From: Kingdonia uniflora
Lineage: Eukaryota; Streptophyta; Magnoliopsida; Ranunculales; Circaeasteraceae
Direction: 5' to 3'
DNA: 64,000 bases
NCBI GenBank assembly: GCA_014058105.1
Contig: JACGCM010001655.1
Span: forward strand, 3,038,001-3,102,000
A program made the position numbers and the translations under genes. Of the stretch, positions 22,201-32,564 are shown in pieces. Below the pieces are notes generated by a model. The model was not told the DNA's origin. It ran no database searches and saw nothing but the letters and a program-made list of their open reading frames with translations. Each line of letters starts with the position of its first letter. The first letter of the stretch is position 1.

Positions 22201-23081
22201 GACTCATTTCTCGTCACCTTTGATTTACGACCTGTCAAACAAACAAACTCGCTATCACCATCAAAACAACATACATTTTCAACATTTTAATATTATACAT
22301 CATACATTGTTATACTTACTTTGTTTTACAATTCAATACAGAAGTTCCATAGATTCTTCATCATCTCTCTGAAGGCAATCCCCCTTCACCCATATTACAT
22401 TATCATTCCACATTCGACCTGCTGAATTCAGATCGAAGAAAAGAGGTCGAGTCGCACTCGCAAAAAAGTATGCCCCTCCACTTGAAGAATAGTTGTTTAT
22501 ACTATAAAATTGTAAGATATCTTCAGGAGATATCCTCCTCTCAACCTCATCCTCCTCCCACAACTTGTTTAAAGATTCACATACATTTATTACTTCCCAC
22601 ATATTCCCGTTCAACTGAACAGGACATGCCCAATGATATTCATAATCTCTTTTGCCAGATTGCTAAGGGGTAGATACAGCCCAGACTCCAATTGAGATAG
22701 GTAACAAAGAAAACCCTCTTCCAGGTCTCCCTGGACATTTTCATCATAATACTCCAAGGAGATTGATTTGTCCAAACCCCTATCTACTCTCTCCTTCTCC
22801 AAATCAACCAATAAAAAGAAATGTTCTTCTCCAAATCCTACAATACAACTTCTAAACTGCCTACCGGTATGTTCCACAAAATTGCCCCATCTTCCCCCTA
22901 CAGAAGCTTTGGCTTTACAAAACTCTCTAAACACATCAGATTCTGAAGGAGAGGATACAAATTTTCCAGGGAAATCTTAAAATTGAACAACTTCTATTTC
23001 TTCCTCCCTATTAAAAACTACATTCTCAGACTCTGCCAATCGATCAGAGGTTGACACTATATTAACAGGAGAAGTCATCAT
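19285..23081 (-). pseudogene. Antisense gene 1 of element A (Transposase_28-like N-part plus coiled coil)
   Basis: On the strand opposite to pol, an ATG pair at 23,079-23,081 starts a frame reading MMTSPVNIVSTSDR. It reaches FREFCKAKASVGGRWGNF (22,934) and LESGLYLPLSNLAKEIMNII. This resembles the plant 'putative gypsy type transposon' domain (Transposase_28). A basic, Ser/Lys-rich stretch follows (21,735-22,022), then long coiled coil: EEKAELKKGKAELKKKVARQ, KMGYSKYEVNDIMAG, and heptad-rich frames down to 19,285. Splice-like signals occur at about 22,325/22,235 (AAG or AAA/GTAAGTA ... TTTGACAG/GT) and 21,725/21,645. Several stops and frameshifts are present. Role unknown. Confidence 0.65.
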
Positions 23082-23299
23082 ATCAACTACAATGCTACAT
23101 ATAAGGTTTGATCCTATACAAAACTCTTCATGCACGACCTACATACAGGTCCAGGTATTCTGTCATTATTTTTTAACATATGCATACATATATCTTTTAT
23201 ATCTCATTTTTTGAATATATTAAAAATATTTCATAGATTTTTATAAATAATAATTTTTAGATTTTTGCATACTACAAAAAAGGAATTTTAAAATAAACA

Positions 23300-26005
23300 C
23301 ATTCATAGTATCGAAAATCCTCTACTAACCTTCTATTTCGGAAGTTGAATCTAACGCAGCACCAAATCCCTCCCTCACAACACAACTATATATCCTCCTT
23401 CATGACTCAGTCTCTGTAACTCTCTATCTTGTTTTGATTGTTGATCACTCTCGATTAATTTTTCACGAAAGTCTCTCCTATTTTTTCTTTTTACTCTCAC
23501 ACTGCTCTTTAGGCTTTTATAAATTAATAAACGTTTGAATGATAAAGATGAAGCATTATTTATATTTTTTCTCCCTAACTGCCAGTAGTTACTGGTCCTC
23601 ACACGAGTCGTCCTCAATTTTGGAACTGAGGCATCCCTTTCATAATCAATGTCAGACGTCTTGTACTTTTTTGGTAAAAAAACCTTCCCATTATTTCTTC
23701 TTGCCCTATAATAATATATTCTCATCTCTCTTATCCAAATCTCCATCTGACCACCCCACACACATGATGACTAAACACTTACGCACAATTGAACTTTCCT
23801 TACTTTTGTACCATAGACAATCGAAAGCTACCTGTTTTTTTTGTTTTTTTTTTCTTCTTCTACTTATAGAAGTGTTGACGCCATTTCCAAAGCTTTCAAC
23901 ATTTCAAAAATATTTAAATTCATTTTTCACAATAGTCACAAATAACATTTACAAAAGTAAAGGATAGATACAAACTTTATTCTTATTACATTTCCTTGAC
24001 AATTATTCGAACTCATACACTTTACTCTCTTACATATAATTATACCTGAAGCATCCCTGATGTCCTGAGGAGCCACACCTGATCAGTTCACCTCCAGTAA
24101 TTCTTACATCTTCCAACTCGATCTCTTCTTCAACAATTAGTCTTGCAACATCTTTTTGAGCTAAAGGCTCTACAATCACTTTCTAGAATAGTTATTTGTA
24201 GAAGCGACGTTCATACTCAAATTCCCTACCCATCCAATCTAAACCCTTAAACTGATACTCGATCACCAGCAGTTCAGTATCATAGTCCAAAAAGCCAACA
24301 ATCTGCCTCCGCACTTCAGTTATCTTTATCGCCAACCGTCCCTCAGCGGTATAACGAATCCTCTCAGATCAAGTTTATACCATTTCTAATTTCTTCCACC
24401 TGCTTAAAGGCTCATTTCCCCTATTTTATGCAGTTTTCTTCAGATCCCCCACAATTCATGATTATATTATGTTCTTTTAAAGCAGAAAACCCTATCATTC
24501 TGAGAAAAATTATTTGAACTTCTCTCTTCCCATCGACCTCGATGACTTCAACCTATTCCATATCGAACTTATTCATTCCAAATCTAATATTTCATAACGA
24601 CCTCCCTGACCTCGAATTTCCTGTTCTTAAATCCTAATATTTCTATAGTTATCTCTCTCACCCAATAATTTTGTCACTCAATTCAAAAATAAATCCTTAC
24701 ACATATTTCATGTTACAAACATATTTTTACAGTTTGGTTACTCTAACAGATTTTAAAGTTCCAATCTCATGCATTGAATTTCATCCTCTATTCGTAAATC
24801 TTCGAATTACTCATAGCTCGATTTCAAGAGTTATTCAATATATATCAAACACAGAGTTTAGAATAAATTTTATTAAGCTCGAATATAAATTACAGGTACT
24901 TTACAGATAATAAATCTTTCAGGTACATTACAGATAACAAGTCTTTCAAGTACTCTGAAATCAGGTACTTTACAAATAACAAATATTTTAGGTACTTTAC
25001 AGATAATAAGTCTTTCAAGTACTCTGAAACAATAAATTCTTCAGTTCATCTAAATTCAGTGATGTTTCACTCAAAGAATCTTCTAAGGCAAAGCAGGCAT
25101 TGGAAGTCACCAGACGTCCTTCTTCCTTCATGCCATCTTACTCTGACCAAAAACTGGGTTTGGTAGAAGTCTGGACATGAAAGCAAAAGACTCGGTGCTT
25201 GAACCAATTCCTTAAACAGAAGGTCTTCTTAGAGCCAAGAAACGATGGGGGTACAGAAGTAGACTTTCATTCCCCGTCTCTCATCTCCACTACTATTGTC
25301 GCCTCCTCTATGACTACCACCTCTATAGAGTTGGTAGAGATGAAGAGGGTACTTCCATTCCCCGTCTCCCTTCTCCACTGCCACCGTCGCCTCCTCTATG
25401 ACTACCACCTCTATAGAGTTGGTAGAGATGAAGAGGACCCAACCTTAGAATCCAATCCTACGCAAGATATCGGCGCAACTGCCCTGCAGTTATGCCGACC
25501 CCTGGAGTTACGCCGACCTTTAGCCGCTTCTTCTTCTAACATACCTTAATACGTCGATGGAACGGGAACGAGGGTAGGCATATCCAAGGACTGATCTCTG
25601 AAATATCTCAACTTTAACTTTTAGATCTCAACAGAAATCCTCTCTTCATGAACCATTCTCTGGGTCTTCACCATTATCAATAAGACTTCTAGAGAATTTT
25701 ACAACAAACAGCGTACTTTGCCATAATCCTCGGTACAGGTATTATTTATATAACCCAAACATTTAATGTGTAGGTATGTTTCCCAAGCGTTATTATTCAA
25801 AATAGATGAAACTCTTAAAGCCCTAAACGCTGCGCACGTCAATATTCCCATCATCATTCAATGCACAAACATCCCCCCATAATAAAATGCACATTTTGCA
25901 TATAGTCAAATCCATATTAATACCTTCTTCATTTTCAAACTTCCAAAACTCGTATACCCATATACCCATAAATTCTTTTTCAACCCAAGCCACTCATGAC
26001 TTCGG
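23300..26005 (-). pseudogene. Antisense ORFs 2 and upstream remnants of element A
   Basis: This minus-strand block has three recognisable parts shared with elements B and C. The frame at 23,375-23,761 includes NNGKVFLPKKYKTSDIDYER; element C has GNVFSPKRYDTSD. The frame at about 24,060-24,375 contains GLDWMGREFEYERRFYK and VARLIVEEEIELEDVRI and is interrupted by stops. A proline-rich frame lies near 25,440-25,570. Approximately 30 bp tandem repeats (TCAGGTACTTTACAGATAA) lie at 24,890-25,035. None of these products is recognised. Confidence 0.6.
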
Positions 26006-26007
26006 TT

Positions 26008-26019
26008 GATGGGGGCGAT
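26008..26019 (+). other. Polypurine tract of element A
   Basis: GATGGGGGCGAT lies directly before the LTR start TGTAGTGACC. Element C has GAGGGGGCGAT in the same place (52,913-52,923). It primes plus-strand DNA synthesis in this class of element. Confidence 0.75.
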
Positions 26020-26630
26020 TGTAGTGACCTATCCCTTGACCTAACCCAATTCGAGTTATTTCCAGTTTAAATTACCTCCATATCATACTCACCCATTCTT
26101 CACGTGACATAAACAGTCGGCATTGACACCTACGCCACGAACCGATGAAGAACGTGGGTCGAGCTTAACAGAAAAACATGATCAAGTCAAAGATACCTGT
26201 CTCTCACGAACTCAACGTTACTCACTCAAGCATCACTTACTACATTGTTTGGAGAACGTGCTTCAGCACGATAAAGAACTGCAGAAAAGGCCTATATAAA
26301 GAAAATGTTCTCAAAAAGACAAGGACCAGAAAAATATACGAGAAATCACCAAGAAAACTATATTTTCTAGATTCTCAAAACACCAAACTTCTTACTTACA
26401 AGAACAAGTATTTTTAGTTTAAGAGATCATTTGTAATAAGATATCAGCCTCAAGCAATAAAAGTTACTATTACTAAAATCCTCAACTCGGGGTGGTGGTT
26501 TTTTACCTATTCAGAGGTTTTCTACGCTAAATTATTTATGTCATTTCTTATTTTATATTAATTTTTGTCACTAGAACATTGGTGTAAGAGCTAATTCTAA
26601 ACCATCTTGAGCTTATAGAATTAGGCCATA
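26020..26630 (+). repeat. 3' LTR of element A
   Basis: Starts TGTAGTGACCTATCCC and ends near GGCCATA; the last few bases (TTACA) are lost at the junction with B. A TATA box (CCTATATAAAG) lies at about 26,289-26,299. It is about 611 bp, like the LTRs of B. Confidence 0.85.
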
Positions 26631-26636
26631 TTGTGA

Positions 26637-28779
26637 ATGATGATAGGTGAAAGCGATTACTTCCATGTTGTAAATCTAGTAGCAGTCTATAATCCCGAGA
26701 TAATGAGATTTGGGTTTGATTATATAGAAGATGACGTTGATGGTGGCTGGTCTTGCAGTAATAGGTAAGATAATCTTGCCTACTCGCTCTTCTTTTAAAC
26801 CATTGAATCAACTAATATCGGTGTCGCTTGGAATAACTTGATCAGCTAATCCCATTTGGTCGATTGCCCTCTGAAAGATAATCTCAATACCGCTTCCAGT
26901 AACGATCATCATCGTGTACATGGCAAACTTCTTCATCTTGAGCATTATGACTAATACATCATGATGTGGAAATTTTATATGGCTAATGTCGTAATCTTAA
27001 AAGAAGATCCCAAGCTGGCGATTACTAGACTCAAGTCGAAGCTTGGCTTATTTATCTTAAGGTGTGAGATCACAGCATTCTGACCGTCTCTTGCGCTTGA
27101 ATCGACAAGAGTTGGTGATCTTATGGATTTCGATCATGTTGTTGTGGTGCATATGGTTGAGATGTTTCTCCTTAGCTTGATCTTCAGCATGGACTACATT
27201 GAGCTGCTTCTTATAGCTTCCATCCTTATATGATTCTAGGTTAATAATGTATACGAGCATCTGTCCCTCCTTAAAAATGAATTCCAGTAACCTCTGTAAA
27301 GCATCGCAGTTGTCAGTAGAATAATAGTTTACCTTATGATGTATGCAGTACGGGCAGTTCTCGATTGGTTCCAATGGTTGAGAGGGACGGTATAGCTTAT
27401 CATTAGAGAGGATTGGAAAAATTATGGAGATTCAAACATTCATCTTTGGGAGGACCGGTTTAGGTAGTAAACCGCCTTTCCAAGGGTTGCCAGTATTTCC
27501 CTTGTAGCACTTTTGATCACCCTGGTCCTCCTTTGGTTTAGTGTTTCGATCTGTGGATGGACCTTTCGTGGCTAGAATGGATTTAATAGATTTATGTCTT
27601 TCGGGAATCATCCTTTTCAAGTCGACATAACTGTTGACCTTGGTGATCATATCCTCCAAGGTTACAGGTTTGCTAAGGGAAAGGTGTTATTTGGCCTTGC
27701 AGTTGAGCTGGAGCGCGTTGGTGAAACCAGTAACATTTGTTTTCTGATCAAACTTCTCTACTTTACGCGTGAGCTCAAAAATTTTTTTTGCAAAAGCCTC
27801 GAGCTTTTCTTCGTATGACTGTTTAAGACTAATAAGAGAATATAAATTCTCCTCTTTATCTCTATTATAAGCATACGTCTTGATGAATTGTTTATGTAGC
27901 TGATCAAATGTGAGTATGGAATCTTTAGGTAAAATGTAGAACCATCAGAGAGATTCTTCCAGTAGACTTATTACAAATAAATGGTAGAGGATGTGGCTGA
28001 GATTGTAATACAACTCCAACGAATCACGGTATTGTTTAATATGCTCTTTTGGATCGGTGCCCTTGTATTTACGTATTTTTAGAGTATGGAAATCTTTCAG
28101 TATTTCCATATCGAATAGTTCTTTGGCAATTGGACTCCCTGTCGTATGTAGTGCCCATAACTTGTGCTTCGATCAACTCCTTGATGCTTTGATCCATATG
28201 CTCTTGTGTAACATTTTGACGTGTCGATTAAGTGGCTTGACGAGGAGGTTGAGGATTATAAGTGCCGGTACCCTCACTTAAATGATCACATACAGGAATT
28301 CAAGGTTGAGGTCATTATTCTTCCTCCTGATGTTTGGAAAATCGGTGACCTCAACTAATTTTGGGTTGAACTTCACCGCCCAAATGAATGAAAGGTTGAT
28401 GTTCGTACTGAATATTTTTGGAAATAGCTTTGTTGGTAGCTTCTCGAGGTCCCAATCTGTCCTGCGCAGAAACCTGAAAGGTTTCTAACAATTGATCGCG
28501 ATCCCTTGTTGGAGGATTATATTGAGTGTCTTGCAGAGCTTGTAATGCAGTCTGCATGGTTGTCATCTGGTCTTCATATCGTTTGAAGACTGTCAAACGA
28601 GCTTGTCACTTGGCTTCAAGCACCTTCCCACAGAGCTCTTGGTCAAGAGTTAACTGACGTTCAAACTCATTACGCTTTTCTGTTTCAGCATAGAGATTCT
28701 CCCATAGTTCTATAAGTTTCTCCGGTTCTACCGAAAGATCGAGCTAATTTTTGGTTGTTGGTCGTCTGGAAGTGACCAT
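26637..28779 (-). pseudogene. gag and protease of element B (broken)
   Basis: Reading leftward from ATG at 28,779, the frame starts like A's gag (MVTSRRPTTK pattern) and continues through YEDQMTTMQTALQALQDT (28,596-28,351). The gag core follows (homologous to 13,755-14,030), then EDMITKVNSYVDLKRMIPE (27,659). A zinc-knuckle-less linker contains PYCIHHKVNYYSTDNCDAL (27,374), and protease sequence runs to about 26,637. Frames are broken by stops. It matches A's 13,070-15,230 in opposite direction, which identifies B as a separate element of the same family. Confidence 0.75.
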
Positions 28780-28836
28780 GACTGAAATTTATAGTAGAGT
28801 GAATGTATGCCTTAGGATATAGTTGAAATGCTTTCA

Positions 28837-28856
28837 TTCCCACAGATGGTACCAAA
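28837..28856 (-). other. Primer-binding site of element B
   Basis: Reading on the minus strand, TTTGGTACCATCTGTGGGAA directly follows the LTR end AAATTATA. Its place and partial identity match the site of element A at 12,995-13,014. Confidence 0.6.
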
Positions 28857-29471
28857 TATAATTTCCTAATTCCGTAGGCTCGAGATGGCTCGAAATTAGA
28901 TCTTATGCCAATGTTCCTGTGGTAAAAAATTTATATGAAATAAGTAATGATACAGGTGATTTAGCGTGGAAAACCTCTGAATAGGTAAAAAACCACGACC
29001 TCGAGTTAAGGGTTTTAGCAATAGTAACTTTTATTGTTTGAGGCTGATATCTTATTATAAGTGATCTCTCGAACTAGAAATTCTTGATCTTGTAAATAAG
29101 AAGTTTGGTGTTTGAGAATCTAAAAAATATAGTTTTCTTGGTGATTTCTCACATATTTTTCTGGTCCTTGTCTCTTCTAAAACTTTTTTTTTATATAGGC
29201 CTTGTCCGTAGTTCTCTATCATGCAGAAGCACGTTTTCTGAACAACGTGGTAAGTGGTGCTTGACTGAGTTACTATTGAGTTTAGGAGAGACATGTGTCT
29301 TTGATTTGTTCATGCTTTTCTATTGTGCTCAACCCGCGTTCTTCATTAGTTTGTGGCATAAGTGTCAATGCTGACTATTTATGTCACATGTAGAATACGT
29401 GACTCTAATATTGAGGTAGTTCAAGCTGGAAATAGTTTGAATTGGGTTAGATCGAGGGATAGGTCCCTACA
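28857..29471 (-). repeat. 5' LTR of element B (615 bp)
   Basis: Reads TGTAGGGACCTATCCC (minus, from 29,471) to AAATTATA (28,857). A TATA-like TATATAAAA lies near 29,190-29,200 (minus). The target duplicate CCTAA follows at 29,472-29,476. The two B LTRs differ at many positions, so the insertion is old. Confidence 0.85.
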
Positions 29472-29476
29472 CCTAA

Positions 29477-29728
29477 TAGATTTTTGGAAGGTTGAACCAT
29501 GGCTCCAGCTCCGAATATGGATTCCGAGCCCACTTTTGGAGGCTACTTTTAGTGATTATTCCAAATATGGATTCCCATCTGATCATTTAGCAACATACAT
29601 CCATTCTATCATGGCTACACATTTGGATTTTTGTGAAATCATGTTACTATCTTCATCATTTTCCCCTATAGGTTGTTCCAATTAGTATGACCATTGAGGA
29701 GGCTCTTTAGTGATCCCTGTAATTATAA
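29477..29728 (-). repeat. Tandem-array copy 5, right part
   Basis: Resumes the unit exactly where it stops at 9,682: TTTGGAAGGTTGAACCATGG corresponds to TTTGGAGTACTGAACCAGGG in copy 1. It continues through TTATTCCAAATATGGATTCCC to about 29,728, after which similarity to the units ends. Confidence 0.75.
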
Positions 29729-29911
29729 TCCCCATATGAGATTCGAGATGCTAACAAGAAAGAAAAGTCTAGCACTAGAAAGCAACCCTCAACGCCCTTG
29801 GATATTTTTTCAAAATCTTTCGAGGACCGACAAGAAAGGACCCAGCAAGAAATCAAAGAATGTCTACCAATGAGAGCCAAGCATCGCAAGGGAAAGGTCT
29901 TCAATTCATGA
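29729..29911 (+). pseudogene. Coding-like stretch of 60 codons, unidentified
   Basis: Open frame from 29,729 (codons for SPYEIRDANKKEK) to a TGA at 29,909-29,911, rich in Lys, Glu, Arg and Ser (STPLDIFSKSFEDRQER, MRAKHRKGKVFNS at the end). Composition and a C-terminal stop look like a last exon of a gene, but I do not recognise it and there is no ATG. It sits between the end of the array and a solitary LTR. Confidence 0.25.
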
Positions 29912-29939
29912 TTTTCTTTCTTTTTCCACCCATACCATA

Positions 29940-30514
29940 TATAATGGCCGAATTCCGTAAGCTCAAAATGATTAGGAATTAGCTATCACACCAATAAACC
30001 TGTAACAATATTCTAATGAAAAGTAAGAAATGGAAACAAGTATTTTAGTGTGCAAAACCTCTGAATAGGTAAAAAACTACGACCTCGTATGGAGGATTTT
30101 TGTAAAAATATCTTTATTGCTTGAAGCGGATATCTTTATTACAAGTGATCTCTAAATATAGAAATGCTTTTGATCTCGTAAATAAGAAGTTTGTATAATA
30201 TTCCTGGTCCCTGTCTCTTCTGGAACTTTTCCTTTATATAGGCTTTTCCCACAGCTCTTCATCGTGCTGAAGCACATTTTCTGAATAATGTGGTTAGTGG
30301 TGGTTGGCAGAATAACTAACGAGTTTGTGCGACAAGTATCTTTGATTGGATAACATTTTATGGGTTTAGCTCGACCCACGTTCTTGAGTTTTTTGTGGGG
30401 CTGGTTGGAATGATGATTGGAGTGTCAAGTGTTAAAAATGAGTGAGCCTAAGATGGAGGTAAATCAAGCTTCGTGAGCTCGATTTTGAGTGAGATCGAGG
30501 GATAAGTCCCTACA
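29940..30514 (-). repeat. Solitary Tat-type LTR interrupting a phytocyanin gene
   Basis: Minus-strand LTR of the same family as B: starts TGTAGGGACTTATCCC at 30,514 and ends GGCCATTATA at 29,940. No internal element sequence is attached on either side. A 5 bp duplicate is not evident (CCATA on the left, TCACA on the right), so a deletion accompanied or followed insertion or recombination. Confidence 0.8.
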
Positions 30515-30901
30515 TCACATATGAAGTAATGCAGTCCATGCGTGTTGAGAATGTTCGATGTAACTACTATGCTATTTGAACTTATAGAGTTCTCCACGGT
30601 CCAGCTCGCGTAATCATTTGCACTTACCTCATCAACTATATTTCCTCCTACATAATTATACAATACACAAACCAAAAACATGATCAGTGCCTAATCCAAA
30701 AGGAATGTGGCCTAGTTACTATCGGGGAATAAACTTACCAAGGGTCCCACAAGTGGCAAAGGTCCCACTGATCCATGTATTATAATTAGCCATTAGTGTC
30801 CATCCTGTTGCATCCCCCACAGTATAAACAATAGCATTGCCTATCCTTGCATAATTCAAGTTTAGAATGATACATATAAGTCATGCAACCACATTCTTCA
30901 T
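30515..30901 (-). pseudogene. Phytocyanin (plastocyanin-like blue copper protein) remnant
   Basis: Reading leftward from ATG at 30,901, a signal-peptide-like start (with an in-frame stop) leads into AIVYTVGDATGWTLMANYNT, then WISGTFATCGTLG. This is the phytocyanin pattern Y-x-V-G-D-x-x-G-W followed by W-x-x-[GN]-K-x-F. A donor TTG/GTAAGT ends exon 1 at 30,739. The second part, to 30,515, reads NIVDEVSANDYASWTVENSI and LHYFICDVG. The usual copper-site His in HTVDEVS is N here, and the C-x6-S/C-N pattern is altered. The LTR begins where the G-H-C copper-ligand segment should follow. Phytocyanins are secreted, often wall-associated electron carriers. Confidence 0.75.
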
Positions 30902-30914
30902 ATTAAACTCAATG

Positions 30915-31000
30915 TACTAGAAATAAAGAGAGGCCGAGATAGAGAGAGTGAGAGATGGGTGATAGAAATGAGAAGAAGGTCTTCTTATAGAGGATTTGAT
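30915..31000 (-). promoter_or_regulatory. Promoter and leader of the phytocyanin remnant
   Basis: On the minus strand CTATAAGAAGACC (about 30,985) is a plausible TATA box. It is followed by a CT-rich leader (CTCACTCTCTCTATCTC) ahead of the ATG at 30,901. This is inferred from position and composition. Confidence 0.4.
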
Positions 31001-31379
31001 TGATGGTCATTTGGAGTAAGTAATCATTGGTCTACTTTATCCTCAAAAATATACCCTTGGGTAACTCTTACTTAAAGAAGCAAGGTTACCTGTTATATTT
31101 ATTTCATTCTTAATTAATCTTATGTTTCTCCTACTCTCTCTTGAAAAGATTATTATTTAAAGTTTTTACAGTATTTTCCTTCACCTTTTTAGTTTTAATC
31201 TTTGGAAAATGTGTTTAGTGGCGATATTTATATAGAAAATTGAAAGGTGAAATTTTGCTTCTCCGAGTAGGTATCTCCCACTTAGAAACATCTTCAATCA
31301 TAATAATGTTGTGCTTATAATTCACATATTTAGCGTGTGCATCAAATTCAATTCAAATAAAAATATGATTTAAAAAAAA
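31001..31379. other. Intergenic, nothing recognised
   Basis: AT-rich spacer between the phytocyanin remnant and the LINE 3' end. No gene or repeat is seen. Confidence 0.5.
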
Positions 31380-31683
31380 TTGAGTTGGGGTTGTTAAGAC
31401 AGTCTGCCCCTGCTTTATTATAAAAAAGAGAATACACCCAAAACCCTGATCCAAAGAACAAGGCAGCATACAAGAGAAAGAAAAATACACTCTACTCACA
31501 ACAACTCTCATATGAAATACATCATCACTTATACCCAATAGTCCTCCGAGACACCATAACACCATGAACAAGAACACCATCAATAAGGTATAGGGAAGCA
31601 CAAAGAACTCCACAAACAGCCCACAAATAGCCCTAAGAATACATAAGCACATAACTAGAATAACAACTTAACAACATCGTGAA

Positions 31684-32277
31684 CTAATATTTGTCATACC
31701 CCATACCTATTTCATCTTCATAGCAATTCTTATTTAAATCCTCAGAGAAAGAGCTTTGAATGATCTCCACATACTCAATATCAGGATGTAGACCGGCCAA
31801 GGAATCTGATGCTCCATTAGTTTCTCTAAAAATATGGACAATATCAAAAAACCCAAGCTGTGTAATCCATTGCCTAATTTTATTGATAGTTTCCCAAGGA
31901 GCAGTGTTCATATTCTTTATGCCTCCCACCACAGTATTAGAATCACATCCAACCAGTACCTTCTTGTGGCCTTTTTCAACAGTACATCTTAACCCCATCT
32001 CTATAGTATTCAACTCCAACATAGGAACAAAATTAGAGTCCATAGTACCAGAAACTGTACCTAAAACAGTGCCACTATTGTTCCTTAGCATAGCTCCACT
32101 GCCTCCCTTTCCATTTTTATAAGATCCATCAGTGTTCAAAGTGACAATATCTCCTATAGCTGCTCCCCATTTAACTTTAGTAGGTACATGCATAACAAAA
32201 CTAGCATTAATACTCCAATCATGAATAATGTCTCTATTTTTAGCAATATCCTGAAGCTCAATATCCTGGGAGGACAA
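31684..32277 (-). pseudogene. LINE ORF2 C-terminal RNase H
   Basis: Open frame of 197 codons. It shows LNTDGSYKNGKGGSGAMLRN (catalytic Asp in T-D-G-[SA]), an LELNTIEMGLRCTVEKGHK segment with the second acidic residue, VLVGCDSNTVV with the third, and RETNGASDSLA near the end (consensus R-E-x-N-x-x-A-D). This is the RVT_3 type of plant LINEs. It is the best-preserved LINE domain here. Confidence 0.85.
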
Positions 32278-32564
32278 CTTAATTCTAATTTCATTAACAA
32301 TATTAAAGCGAAGAATTTTATGGTGGCACTTTTACTTTGAAATATCCTAGTATTTCTTTTTTTCCATATATTATAGAATAAGAGTTTAGAGCATGTTTTT
32401 TTATTAGCAGCCACCATGTCTTACCCTTGGAAATGTTGATTTATCCACTGCATCTCACAGTCCCAGGTCCCCATACTTTGATAAAAGCCAAGCATTTTAA
32501 GAGCATGGCTCCAAATGTAAAAGAAGTAAGGACACTAAAAAAAAGTGCTCCTCATTTTTAGTTG

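Larger units (their letters stand above)
12673..26630 (+). mobile_element. Ty3/gypsy (Tat-type) element A, plus strand, nested in B
   Basis: Order: truncated 5' LTR (to 12,994), primer-binding site, gag, protease, RT, RNase H, second RNase H, integrase, 3' tandem repeats, antisense gene region, polypurine tract (26,008-26,019), 3' LTR (26,020-26,630). At about 14 kb, with a second archaeal-type RNase H and ORFs antisense to pol in the 3' region, it fits the Tat/Ogre-Retand group of plant gypsy elements. Coding regions have many stops, so it is inactive. The missing start of its 5' LTR, together with B's missing pol, suggests a deletion after nesting. Confidence 0.8.
9683..29471 (-). mobile_element. 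Outer Ty3/gypsy (Tat-type) element B with nested element A
   Basis: Two LTRs in the same (minus) orientation end the block: 9,683-10,293 and 28,857-29,471, both reading TGTAGGGACC...ATTATA or AAATTATA. The direct repeat CCTAA lies immediately outside (9,678-9,682; 29,472-29,476), and the array unit continues across it, so this is one insertion event. B keeps gag and protease (about 26,637-28,779) and its 3' antisense-gene region (10,294-12,672). The part corresponding to RT through integrase is missing. Plus-strand element A occupies the middle. Confidence 0.85.

Noticed and set aside
26020..29471. Inverted LTR pair read as one auto-integrated element
   Set aside because: Nesting of A in B explains it better: B has its own second LTR at 9,683 with matching CCTAA duplicates, and A has its own gag to integrase on the plus strand.
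31760..32122. 120-codon plus-strand ORF
   Set aside because: Mirror frame of the LINE RNase H, which has clear family motifs on the minus strand.
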